This document shows, in pieces, positions 1 to 6,807 of a stretch of DNA of 64,000 bases. The stretch lies in the NCBI RefSeq assembly GCF_003002095.1, contig NZ_PVZC01000005.1:248001-312000 (forward strand), read 5' to 3'. The notes under the pieces are model-generated. The model saw only the letters and a list, made by a program, of their open reading frames with translations, made no database searches and had not been told where the DNA came from. The stretch's first letter is position 1. Each line of letters begins with the position of its first letter. Origin of the DNA: Allonocardiopsis opalescens (GTDB lineage Bacteria > Actinomycetota > Actinomycetes > Streptosporangiales > Streptosporangiaceae). The translations under genes and the position numbers were made by a program.

Positions 1-317
1 GCTGTGCCGTGTTCCGCGCGGATGGACGCCTGGTAGAGGTCCGCGTAGGTGGGTGAGTCCTTGATCAGCTCGTCGGCGAAGGCGGCGACGTCGGTGCCGA
101 TGAGGTCGAGGACTCCTCTGTCGGTCGCGGCGCCTTCCTCGAAGAAGTCGACGAGTCCTGAGAGCAGGTTTCCGTCGGCCAGGTCGACCGGTCCGACCTT
201 GAAGAGGTACCGCTGGATCTCCTGGTAGACGATCTGGTAGTCGGGCGGGAGCGCCTTAACCCGCGCCAGGTGCGCACGCCACTGCTTCTTGCCCTGGATG
301 ATGTCCTGGACGCCCAC
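1..317 (-). CDS. DUF1048 family protein (partial, C-terminus off the window)
   Basis: The minus-strand reading frame opens with a GTG at 317 and runs off the left edge of the window. The visible residues (starting VGVQDIIQGKKQW, then LPPDYQIVYQEIQRYLF and VLDLIGTDVAAFADELI) follow the pattern of the small helical DUF1048 proteins, which commonly sit beside PadR repressors in actinobacteria. The start is placed one base after the stop of the DUF1048 gene at 319-675, so the two are surely co-transcribed with the PadR gene upstream. Molecular function is unknown; small DUF1048 proteins are often annotated as accessory to PadR-controlled resistance operons, but nothing here proves that. Confidence 0.75.
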   Translation of the reverse strand, partial: MGVQDIIQGKKQWRAHLARVKALPPDYQIVYQEIQRYLFKVGPVDLADGNLLSGLVDFFEEGAATDRGVLDLIGTDVAAFADELIKDSPTYADLYQASIRAEHGT

Positions 318-318
318 G

Positions 319-675
319 TCAGCCTCCTAGCCGGCCCAGTTTTCTCGCGACCTTGCGGTTCAGTTGTTCGCGCCACCGGTCGCGATGGGTCCGGACGCCT
401 TCCCTGCCGGCCAGGGCGGCGCAGAAGTCGGCGATGTCGTCGTCCAGCACTTCGTTGACGCTCTGGCCGTCGGCCGCCGTCTCTTCGAGCAGCCCGAGGG
501 CGCCGTCGAGAGCGGGGATCAGCTTGCGGCCGGTGAAGTCGGAGTAGGGGGAAAGGTGGCTCTTGATCTCTTCCCACGCCGCCCGGTGGCCGGCCGGCAG
601 TGCCTCGGCCCGGGATTCGAAGGCCGTCCATTCCCGGGTGATGTCGCCGCCCGACATGGTCTCCCAGAGATTCAT
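319..675 (-). CDS. DUF1048 family protein
   Basis: A 118-residue protein starting MNLWETMSGGD with central residues REWTAFESRAEALP and EVLDDDIADFCAALAG, a second DUF1048-type helical protein. Its ATG overlaps the stop codon of the PadR gene (ATGA-type overlap at 672-675), and its stop is one base before the GTG of the next DUF1048 gene, so the order is padR-DUF1048-DUF1048 in one operon. The two DUF1048 proteins are diverged paralogues that could form a pair. Longer upstream starts in this frame run through padR in another frame and are not credible. Function not known. Confidence 0.8.
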   Translation of the reverse strand: MNLWETMSGGDITREWTAFESRAEALPAGHRAAWEEIKSHLSPYSDFTGRKLIPALDGALGLLEETAADGQSVNEVLDDDIADFCAALAGREGVRTHRDRWREQLNRKVARKLGRLGG

Positions 676-998
676 CCTCCGCCCTCCCTGAGCTTGTCGA
701 TTCGTGATGAGAGGTACTCCCATTTCGTCCAGAACCGCGCGAGTTCCGCGCGTCCCGCGTCGTTGAGCGCGTAGAACTTGCGCGGCGGCCCCATCCCGGA
801 CGGTCGTTTCGTCACCCGGACGAGACCGTTCCTCTCCAGCCTCAGCAGGATGGTGTAGACCGTCCCCTCGACGACATCGGCGAAGCCGAGGTCGTTCAGC
901 CGGCGCGTGATGGCGTAGCCGTAGGTCTCCTCGCCGCCGATGATCTCCAGCACGCAGCCCTCGAGTGTGCCCTTCAGCATCTCCGTCAGGTCGTCCAT
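672..998 (-). CDS. PadR-family transcriptional regulator
   Basis: A 108-residue one-domain repressor. The winged-helix pattern of the PadR family is clear: LKGTLEGCVLEIIGGEETYGYAI in the first helices, then TVYTILLRLERNGLV (recognition helix and wing), then GPPRKFYALNDAGRAEL. There is no long C-terminal dimerisation helix, as in the short PadR subfamily. It leads an operon with two DUF1048 genes. It is probably autoregulated, because two near-identical 14-bp boxes lie 23-60 bases upstream of the ATG. The inducer is unknown; PadR members of this size often control efflux or detoxification genes in response to small phenolic or hydrophobic molecules. Confidence 0.92.
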   Translation of the reverse strand: MDDLTEMLKGTLEGCVLEIIGGEETYGYAITRRLNDLGFADVVEGTVYTILLRLERNGLVRVTKRPSGMGPPRKFYALNDAGRAELARFWTKWEYLSSRIDKLREGGG

Positions 999-1020
999 CG
1001 CGCCCCCTCCTCAGTACTTT

Positions 1021-1057
1021 GTAACACCGAGTACCGCTATAAAGTAGCACAGAGTAC
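1021..1057. promoter_or_regulatory. Probable PadR operator: two direct 14-bp boxes
   Basis: GTAACACCGAGTAC (1021-1034) and GTAGCACAGAGTAC (1044-1057) differ at two positions and start 23 bp apart, about two helical turns. They lie directly upstream of the PadR start codon at 998. The arrangement suits binding of two dimers on one face of the DNA and autorepression of the PadR-DUF1048 operon. Confidence 0.6.
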
Positions 1058-1142
1058 TGAAGTCCACTCCTGTTCACGGTTCCCGTTGACCCCTTGCGGC
1101 CATGTCCGGTGGTCCGTGCGGGGGCGCTGCTAGCGTCGCCGG

Positions 1143-1799
1143 ATGCCTCAGGATGATCACGAGCAGGACGCCGCAGCGCCCGGATGGGACGCGCTCGGCG
1201 CCGCGCTCAGCGAGTTGTACGGCGGCGCCGAGCCCTTGGGCGACTTCGCCCCGGAGGTGCCCTACATGCTGGGCGGCAAGGAGCCGCTGGACGCGGTACG
1301 CGTCTACGCCACGAGCGACCCCGTGCCGCACTGGCACCTGGTCGGCTTCGGGCTGTCGGAGCTGTACGAGAAGACCGGCTCCGACCCGGAGTTGTCGGGC
1401 TTCGGGATCGAGTTCAGCATCCGGGTCGCACGCGGCCCGGACGAGTCCGCCCCGCCCGGGTGGCCGGTCATACTGCTGCAGCAGCTGGCCAAGTACGTCT
1501 TCGCCGAGCGCCCCTTCGCCCCCGGGCACACCATCCACGTGGCCCGCGGCACCTTCGGCCAGGGACCCGGGCAGGAGGGCCCGGCGCCCACCCTGCTCGC
1601 CGCGCTGGCCTTCGACATCGACCCCGAGCTGGGCGTGGTGGACACGCCCAACGGCGCCGTCGCCTTCCTCCAGGTCGCGGCGCTGACCGAGGCCGAGTAC
1701 GCCGCCGCCCGTGGCGGCAAGGCCCTGGAGGTGCTGGCGCGCGTCGCCGAACAGGTGCCGCTGCACGTGGTCGACCGGGAGCGCGCGAGCGTGCTGTGA
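1143..1799 (+). CDS. Suppressor-of-fused (SUFU) domain protein
   Basis: A 218-residue protein matching the bacterial SUFU family along its length: GGAEPLGDFAPEVPYMLGGKEPLDAV near the N-terminus, PHWHLVGFGLSELY (the typical HWHLVGFGLSELY signature), then FGIEFSIRV, PPGWPVILLQQLAKYVF and HTIHVARG. Bacterial SUFU proteins are thought to act as immunity or binding proteins in toxin systems, but free-standing genes like this one have no proven role. It is transcribed alone, divergent from the PadR operon and convergent with the lipoprotein gene, with a hairpin terminator between them. The start gives the usual family length. Confidence 0.9.
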   Translation: MPQDDHEQDAAAPGWDALGAALSELYGGAEPLGDFAPEVPYMLGGKEPLDAVRVYATSDPVPHWHLVGFGLSELYEKTGSDPELSGFGIEFSIRVARGPDESAPPGWPVILLQQLAKYVFAERPFAPGHTIHVARGTFGQGPGQEGPAPTLLAALAFDIDPELGVVDTPNGAVAFLQVAALTEAEYAAARGGKALEVLARVAEQVPLHVVDRERASVL

Positions 1800-1812
1800 G
1801 GGGCACGGGTCC

Positions 1813-1844
1813 GGGCGGGTGGCGCGCCACGGGGCCGCCCGCCC
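1813..1844. terminator. Hairpin between convergent genes
   Basis: GGGCGGGTGGC pairs with GCCGCCCGCCC (one T-G pair) around a 10-base loop. It lies between the SUFU stop (1799) and the lipoprotein stop (1893), so it could serve both strands. There is no T-run, as is common in high-GC actinomycetes. Confidence 0.5.
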
Positions 1845-1892
1845 TGACAGTGCCGGGCGCCGTTTCTCCGCGCCGCCGTCGCCCCGCGGCGG

Positions 1893-2330
1893 CTACTCGG
1901 GCACGTTCTCGTCGCACCACTCGTGCAGCAGGCGGAAGCCCTCCTCGGCGTCGCCGCCGGAGTCGGCACGGAAGTGCTCTTCGGCGATCTCGCGCAGGGC
2001 GGGCTCGGCGTCCTCGGCCAGCGCGGCGGACATGACCTCCATCTGCAGCATCATGGAGTCGGCACCGGCGATGCCGCCGCCCTCCGGCGCCCCCTCCGCC
2101 TCGCGGGCGCGGGTGCAGATGTTCTCCGCCGAGTCCGGGTCGACCTCTGCCGGGCTCTCCGAGGGCGACGCCGACGGGCTGGGCGACGGCGGGACCGAGG
2201 ACATCGATGGCGACGGCGACTGCGGCGTCGGGGAGGGCCCGGCCGCGTCCGGCTGCGCTCCGCCGCACGCGACCGCCGCCGAAAGGGCGGTGACCGCGAT
2301 CGCGCCGCCCAGCACACGGACCATCGTCAT
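1893..2330 (-). CDS. Putative secreted lipoprotein
   Basis: A 145-residue protein starting MTMVRVLGGAIAV at the ATG at 2330. It has a short positive n-region, a hydrophobic stretch and a lipobox-like AVAC with the lipidated Cys near residue 22. Next is a low-complexity linker rich in Pro, Ser and Thr (residues about 30-65), typical of exported actinobacterial proteins, then a compact helical domain (ENICTRAREAEGAP, MMLQMEVMSAALAED, EEGFRLLHEWCDENVPE). Two Cys in the mature domain could form a disulfide. An upstream start at 2456 adds a non-coding-looking Arg-rich stretch and is rejected. No family recognised. Confidence 0.72.
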   Translation of the reverse strand: MTMVRVLGGAIAVTALSAAVACGGAQPDAAGPSPTPQSPSPSMSSVPPSPSPSASPSESPAEVDPDSAENICTRAREAEGAPEGGGIAGADSMMLQMEVMSAALAEDAEPALREIAEEHFRADSGGDAEEGFRLLHEWCDENVPE

Positions 2331-2756
2331 CGGACACCTCGCGGATTCGGGCGCCCCACGGGCGCGATCGGGCGTCGAGCCGACCCTACGGCCGCCTGCC
2401 CCGCCACCGCATCGACCACGGCCACTGGCGGCCACCGATCGTGTAGTGCCGGGCACTTCGGGTACGGCGGCCGCGCCCGGACTCCGACGTCGGACGCCGC
2501 GTCAGAGCCGAGCCGCGTCGGCTGCCGGTGCCGGTCGTTACGGTGCGGCGCGTCCGGCGGGTTCACGGCTTCGAGCGGTGACCCGATACCGGACCGGCGG
2601 GTATCGGCCCTGGTCATGGCTGTGCGGAGTTCCTTGAACACCGGTGACCGGGCTGGTGGCGGGTGAGGAGCACCGGAACGGACCGACCGGTTCGCGAATC
2701 ACGGCTGGCAGTGGCGGATGGCGAGCAGGCTGGTGGTGTCGGCCTTCGTAGCCGGG
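2331..2756. other. Intergenic, no gene seen
   Basis: About 425 bases between the lipoprotein start and the end of the membrane-protein gene. No convincing reading frame, RNA or strong hairpin was recognised. The promoter of the lipoprotein gene should lie at its left edge. Confidence 0.4.
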
Positions 2757-3356
2757 TCAGGCCGTGCGCCGACGGGTGGCGGCGAAGCGCGCCGACAGCA
2801 GCGCGGCGGCGGCCACGGCCGCCGCCACGACACAGATCTGGATCCCCGCCATGAGCGGGGCGGCGGCCAGGACACCGTTGCCGCGCGGGAGGAGGACGGT
2901 CTCCGTCACCGCGCCGACCGGAACCGTCAGCCCGGCGAGCAGGCCCACCCAGCCGGAACGTGCGGCGAGGGCGCCCACGGCACCGAGGCCAGGGCCGAGG
3001 ACCAGGCTCACGGCCAGCCAGGGCCGGCCCTGATCGAACAGGCCGAAGGGCTCCGGCCGCAGGACGGCGTCCGAGGCGTAGTAGGCCACCGACGCGGCCA
3101 GCAGGGCCGACATTCCGGCGGCCGCTCCGCGTCCGAGCGCTCCGGTCAGGCGCCCGGCGACGACCGCCAGCCCGGCCCACGCCCAGCCGGCGTTCAGCAC
3201 CAGGCTCACGACCAGCGCGGCCGACGCCCACAGGGTGCCCGTCAGCGGCGCGCCGAGGTCGTTGTACGGGCTGGACACCGCGTTGCTCAGCGACGACACC
3301 GCGCCGAAGGCCAGCCCCAGGACGACGATCAGCACCGCCTTCACGATATTTCTCAC
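2757..3356 (-). CDS. Polytopic membrane protein, function unknown
   Basis: About 199 residues. The GTG at 3356 gives VRNIVKAVLIVVLGLAFGAV, so the protein starts directly with the first membrane helix; longer N-terminal extensions are Arg/Pro-rich and unlikely. Five or six hydrophobic segments are visible: VLIVVLGLAFGAVSSL, LWASAALVVSLVLNAGWAWAGLAVV, AAAGMSALLAASVAYY, WLAVSLVLGPGLGAVGALA, WVGLLAGLTVPVGAV and a last segment ending ALLSARFAATRRRTA. The pattern resembles the DUF6518-like small membrane proteins of actinomycetes, but I cannot confirm a family. It is transcribed alone. Confidence 0.65.
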   Translation of the reverse strand: MRNIVKAVLIVVLGLAFGAVSSLSNAVSSPYNDLGAPLTGTLWASAALVVSLVLNAGWAWAGLAVVAGRLTGALGRGAAAGMSALLAASVAYYASDAVLRPEPFGLFDQGRPWLAVSLVLGPGLGAVGALAARSGWVGLLAGLTVPVGAVTETVLLPRGNGVLAAAPLMAGIQICVVAAAVAAAALLSARFAATRRRTA

Positions 3357-3560
3357 GCTATTAGGATAGTAGTGGCGCGATATGCCGTACCGAAAGGGAC
3401 GAGCAGATGAGAGGGCCAGGTGGCATCGCGGTCCTTGTCCCGCCCGGAGTCGCGAAGGCCGTCGCGGAGCTGCGCGGGGCCTTCCAGCGCTTCCGCGGCG
3501 GACGGGTCCTCGCGACCGGTGGCGTGGGATGGCTGATCCGTGCGTCGGCCGCCGCGGGCG

Positions 3561-3589
3561 CGGGCCGCTCCCGCGCGGGGAGCGGCCCG
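3561..3589 (-). terminator. Strong hairpin after the sugar dehydrogenase gene
   Basis: CGGGCCGCTCCC (3561-3572) pairs perfectly with GGGAGCGGCCCG (3578-3589) around a 5-base loop, ten bases beyond the stop of the minus-strand dehydrogenase gene at 3599. A 12-bp GC stem without a U-run is the usual intrinsic-type terminator in this kind of genome. Confidence 0.65.
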
Positions 3590-3598
3590 GCCACGGCG

Positions 3599-4684
3599 CT
3601 ACAGGCCGATGTGGAGGATGCGGTCGTCGCCCGGCCTGGGGGTGCCGAGCTGGTCGTGGTTGCTGGTGGTGAGCCACAGGCCGCCGCCAGGGGCCGGGAC
3701 GACGGTGCGCAGCCGGCCGTACTCACCGACGAAGAAGTCCTCGCCGGCGCCCACGCCGTGGCGGTTGATGGGGATGCGCCACAGCCGCTGGCCGCGCAGG
3801 CCGGCGATGTAGATGACGTCGTCCACGATGGCCAGGCCGCTGGGGGTGGCCTCGGCCGGGGAGCGCTGCCAGAGCGGGTCGATGAAGCGGGGGTCGCCGG
3901 CCGCGCCCTCGACCTCGGGCCAGCCGTAGTTGCCGCCGGCCCGCACCAGGTTCAGCTCGTCCCAGGTGTCCTGGCCGAACTCCGACACCCAGAAGCGGTT
4001 CCTGGAGTCCCAGCCGAGGCCCTGCACATTGCGGTGGCCGATGGTGTAGATGACGGACGAGGGGTCGGGGTTGCCCGGGGCGGGCTCCCCGTCGGGCGTC
4101 ATGCGCAGGATCTTGCCGGCCGGGTTGTCCGGGTCCTGGGCGATGGCCGGCTGCCCGGCGTCGCCGGTGCCCGCGTAGAGCATGCCGTCGGGGCCGAAGG
4201 CGATTCCGCCGCCGTTGTGGCCGGGGCCGCGCTCGATTCCGAAGAAGATCACCTCAGGCGGGCCGAGCCTACCGAAGCGGTACTCCATCCGGACGATCCG
4301 GTTGTCGGTGGCGGAGGTCAGGAAGGCGTAGACGTAGCGGTCGGTGGCGAAGTCGGGCGAGAGCGCGAGGCCCATGAGCCCGCCCTGGCCGCCCGGCGCC
4401 ACTCCGGGCACCGTGCCGACCACGTCGACGGTGCCGGACGGCGAGACGCGCAGCACCTGCGCGGTGTCGCGCTCGCTGACCAGCGCGTCTCCCGAGGGCA
4501 GGAAGGCGACGCCCCAGGGGATGCGCAGGTCGCGGGCGACCTCGCGCTCGACCTCGGGATCGGGCAGCCCCGCGGGGGCGGCGTGGGCGGTGGACGGGGC
4601 GAGAAGCAGGCTCAGCCCGAAGATCGCGGCCGCGACTGCGGCGAGAGCCCGTCGGGCGGCGGATCTGGAGTGAGAGGACGGCAT
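3599..4684 (-). CDS. Secreted PQQ-dependent sugar dehydrogenase (GSDH/sorbosone dehydrogenase family)
   Basis: A 361-residue six-bladed beta-propeller of the soluble quinoprotein glucose/sorbosone dehydrogenase family. Sec signal: MPSSHSRSAARR, a hydrophobic stretch, then AHAAP. Family signatures in order: LRIPWGVAFLPSGDALVSERD, GQGGLMGLALSPDF, GPGHNGGGIAFGPDGMLYAGTGD, GKILRMTPDG, YTIGHRNVQGLGWD, WVSEFGQDTWDELN, and AGGNYGWPEVEG. The usual Gly-His-Asn and Gly-His-Arg-Asn segments that contact PQQ and substrate are present. The ATG at 4684 is preferred over the one at 4699 because GGAGG lies six bases before it. It probably oxidises aldoses outside the membrane; the physiological substrate cannot be told from sequence. 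Confidence 0.88.
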   Translation of the reverse strand: MPSSHSRSAARRALAAVAAAIFGLSLLLAPSTAHAAPAGLPDPEVEREVARDLRIPWGVAFLPSGDALVSERDTAQVLRVSPSGTVDVVGTVPGVAPGGQGGLMGLALSPDFATDRYVYAFLTSATDNRIVRMEYRFGRLGPPEVIFFGIERGPGHNGGGIAFGPDGMLYAGTGDAGQPAIAQDPDNPAGKILRMTPDGEPAPGNPDPSSVIYTIGHRNVQGLGWDSRNRFWVSEFGQDTWDELNLVRAGGNYGWPEVEGAAGDPRFIDPLWQRSPAEATPSGLAIVDDVIYIAGLRGQRLWRIPINRHGVGAGEDFFVGEYGRLRTVVPAPGGGLWLTTSNHDQLGTPRPGDDRILHIGL

Positions 4685-4699
4685 ACCTAACCTCCACAT

Positions 4700-5348
4700 T
4701 CAGTTGGCCGCCCAAGATTAGGTCGGCCCACCGACAGCCGCCAGACACGAACGCGAGGACGGCCAGGAACGGTCATTGGCCGGAAAACCGGGACAAAACA
4801 GCCTCGCGGAACGACGCGGTCGGAGCTTCGCCGCTCACCCTGCGCGCCGACCGCCTCACCCGGCGGCCGTCAGGGCAGGGGGCACCGGGCGGCCCGGTTC
4901 AGCGGCATCGACGCCGTCACCTTCGTGCCGAGAAGCGCGACTCCGAGCGCGCTGATGGGACGCAAGCCCACAGCACGGCACCGCCGATCGCGCCTTCTAC
5001 ACCATTCCGCCCCACCACCTCCGGCAGCCGTCCACAGGTTGGGGACCGCGTGCCCACTTGTCCACAACCCACGGGTAACCGCTGACGGTGCGCACGGTGT
5101 CGCGCGAGAATGGTTACAGGGGTGCCTCCCCAGGGCGGGAGGGGGCTGCGCCCCGGGGGCCGACAGCGCGACGGCGTCTCCGTGCGACAGTGCGGAACCA
5201 CACCCCCATAACAGCGGTCGATACCGCCCCCTGGGCGACAGCGGCGCAGGCCGCACGCCAATGGCCGACGCATCGCGTCCGCCGGGGGAGGGACAACGCG
5301 GACCCGAATCCCGCCCAAGCCCGAAACGGCGCCCCCCCACGCCCCGAC
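4700..5348. other. Intergenic, no gene recognised
   Basis: About 650 bases between the dehydrogenase and holB. Reading frames exist on both strands, but their translations are Arg/Pro-rich and unlike any family. No tRNA was found. Short GC-rich inverted repeats occur near 5125-5160. The region may hold a promoter for the dehydrogenase and a terminator for holB. Confidence 0.4.
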
Positions 5349-6524
5349 CTACCCCGTGAACAGCGCCGTCGTCATCGCCTCGGCGGCGATCTGGGGGTGG
5401 ACGTTGGCGGCGATGCGGCGGCGGCAGCGCATGACGGCGTCCAGGCGGCGCAGGGTCGTCTCCGGGGATGATGCGCCGGCGACGGCGCGGACCCGGGCGG
5501 GGTCGGCCGACAGCTCCACGTCGGCGCCGAACTGCACGGCGAGCACGTCGCGGTAAAAGGCGGCGAGGTCGAGCAGGGCCAGGTCGAGGGAGTCGCGCTT
5601 GATGCGGGTGGCGCGCGACTTCTGGCGGTCCTCCAGTTCCTTGAGGGCTCCGGCCGCGCCGCGCACCGCCTTCTGCACGCCTTTGCCGGTGGCGCCCTCG
5701 CCGAAGGCCTGCCGCAGGGCGGTGCGTTCGGCCTCGTCCAGTTCGCCGCTGGTGGACGCCGCGTCGCGCTCGGCCGCCTGCACCAGGTCGGCCGCGGCCA
5801 GCATGGCCGAGCCGAGCGTGTCGACCTGCCCGGGGATGTCCAGGACGGCCAGGCGGCGGGTGCGCGCCTCGTCGTCGACGGCCAGGCGCCGGGCGCGGCC
5901 GATGTGCCCTTGGGCGGCACGCGCGGCCTCGGCGGCGGTCCGCTGGTCCACCCCCTCGCGCCGCACCAACAGTTCGGCTACAGCGCGGTTCGACGGCGTG
6001 CGCATCCGCACCAGTCGGCAGCGTGAACGGATCGTCACCAGCAGGTCCTCGGGCGCCGGGGTGCACAGCAGCCACACGGTCCGGGGCGGCGGCTCCTCGA
6101 CCGCCTTGAGCAGCGCGTTCGCCGCCGCCTCCGTGGCGCGGTCGGCGTCCTCGAACAGCACCACCTGGAAGCGCCCACTCGTCGGCGACGACGACGCGCG
6201 CAGCACCAGCGAGCGCGTCTCCTTCACACCGTAGGAGAGTCCGGCCGGACGCACCACCCGCACGTCGGCGTGGGTGCCGGCCAGCACCTGGTGGCAGGCG
6301 TCGCAGTGGCCGCACCCGGCGTCCGGGCACTGGAGCGCGGCGGCGAAGGCGCGGGCGGCACTGGACCGGCCCGAGCCGGGCGGGCCGGTGAACAGCCACG
6401 CGTGCGTCATGCCGGTGCCGGGGCCGCCGCGCAGCTGGTCGGCCGCGGCCAGTGCGGCGGCGCGCAGGTCGGCGACGACGGCGTCCTGGTCGACCAGGTC
6501 GGCGAACACTCCGGCTGCGGTCAT
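5349..6524 (-). CDS. holB: DNA polymerase III subunit delta-prime
   Basis: A 391-residue clamp-loader ATPase. The degenerate P-loop is FTGPPGSGRSSAAR (residues 46-58), followed by the zinc module CPDAGCGHCDACH and the typical VRVVRPAGLSYGV. The sensor region FQVVLFEDADRATEAAANALLKAVEEPPPRTVWLL and the SRC motif (TIRSRCRLV) are intact. The C-terminal helical part continues to NVHPQIAAEAMTTALFTG. It acts in loading the beta clamp at the replication fork. It lies downstream of the MFS-tmk fusion and topA on the same strand, the conserved actinobacterial order. Start at 6524 gives the family length. Confidence 0.95.
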   Translation of the reverse strand: MTAAGVFADLVDQDAVVADLRAAALAAADQLRGGPGTGMTHAWLFTGPPGSGRSSAARAFAAALQCPDAGCGHCDACHQVLAGTHADVRVVRPAGLSYGVKETRSLVLRASSSPTSGRFQVVLFEDADRATEAAANALLKAVEEPPPRTVWLLCTPAPEDLLVTIRSRCRLVRMRTPSNRAVAELLVRREGVDQRTAAEAARAAQGHIGRARRLAVDDEARTRRLAVLDIPGQVDTLGSAMLAAADLVQAAERDAASTSGELDEAERTALRQAFGEGATGKGVQKAVRGAAGALKELEDRQKSRATRIKRDSLDLALLDLAAFYRDVLAVQFGADVELSADPARVRAVAGASSPETTLRRLDAVMRCRRRIAANVHPQIAAEAMTTALFTG

Positions 6525-6807
6525 GCCCTCGATCGTACGCAGCGAGCCGAGGGGACGCGCCCGCCTTGTCCGGGACGGCCGACGACGCCGGACGGCGAGC
6601 GAACCGCGCGGACCGGCCAGGGTGCACGGCGAGTCCCTTGCCTCAAACAGGCAACGAGCACCTGACCGCCGCCAGCAGCGGAACCACCGGCCGCCCCATC
6701 AGAATTCGACCAGCGAACAACCCCACACCAGACGAAACACGACGCCGAGGCGCACCCCCGGCCGGAGCGGACGCCACGCGCCCGCCCCTCCGCGCCCCGT
6801 CTCCCGA

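Noticed and set aside
3407-4690. A 427-codon plus-strand frame
   Set aside because: It is antisense to the sugar dehydrogenase, with shadow composition; its start overlaps a non-coding gap and a terminator hairpin.
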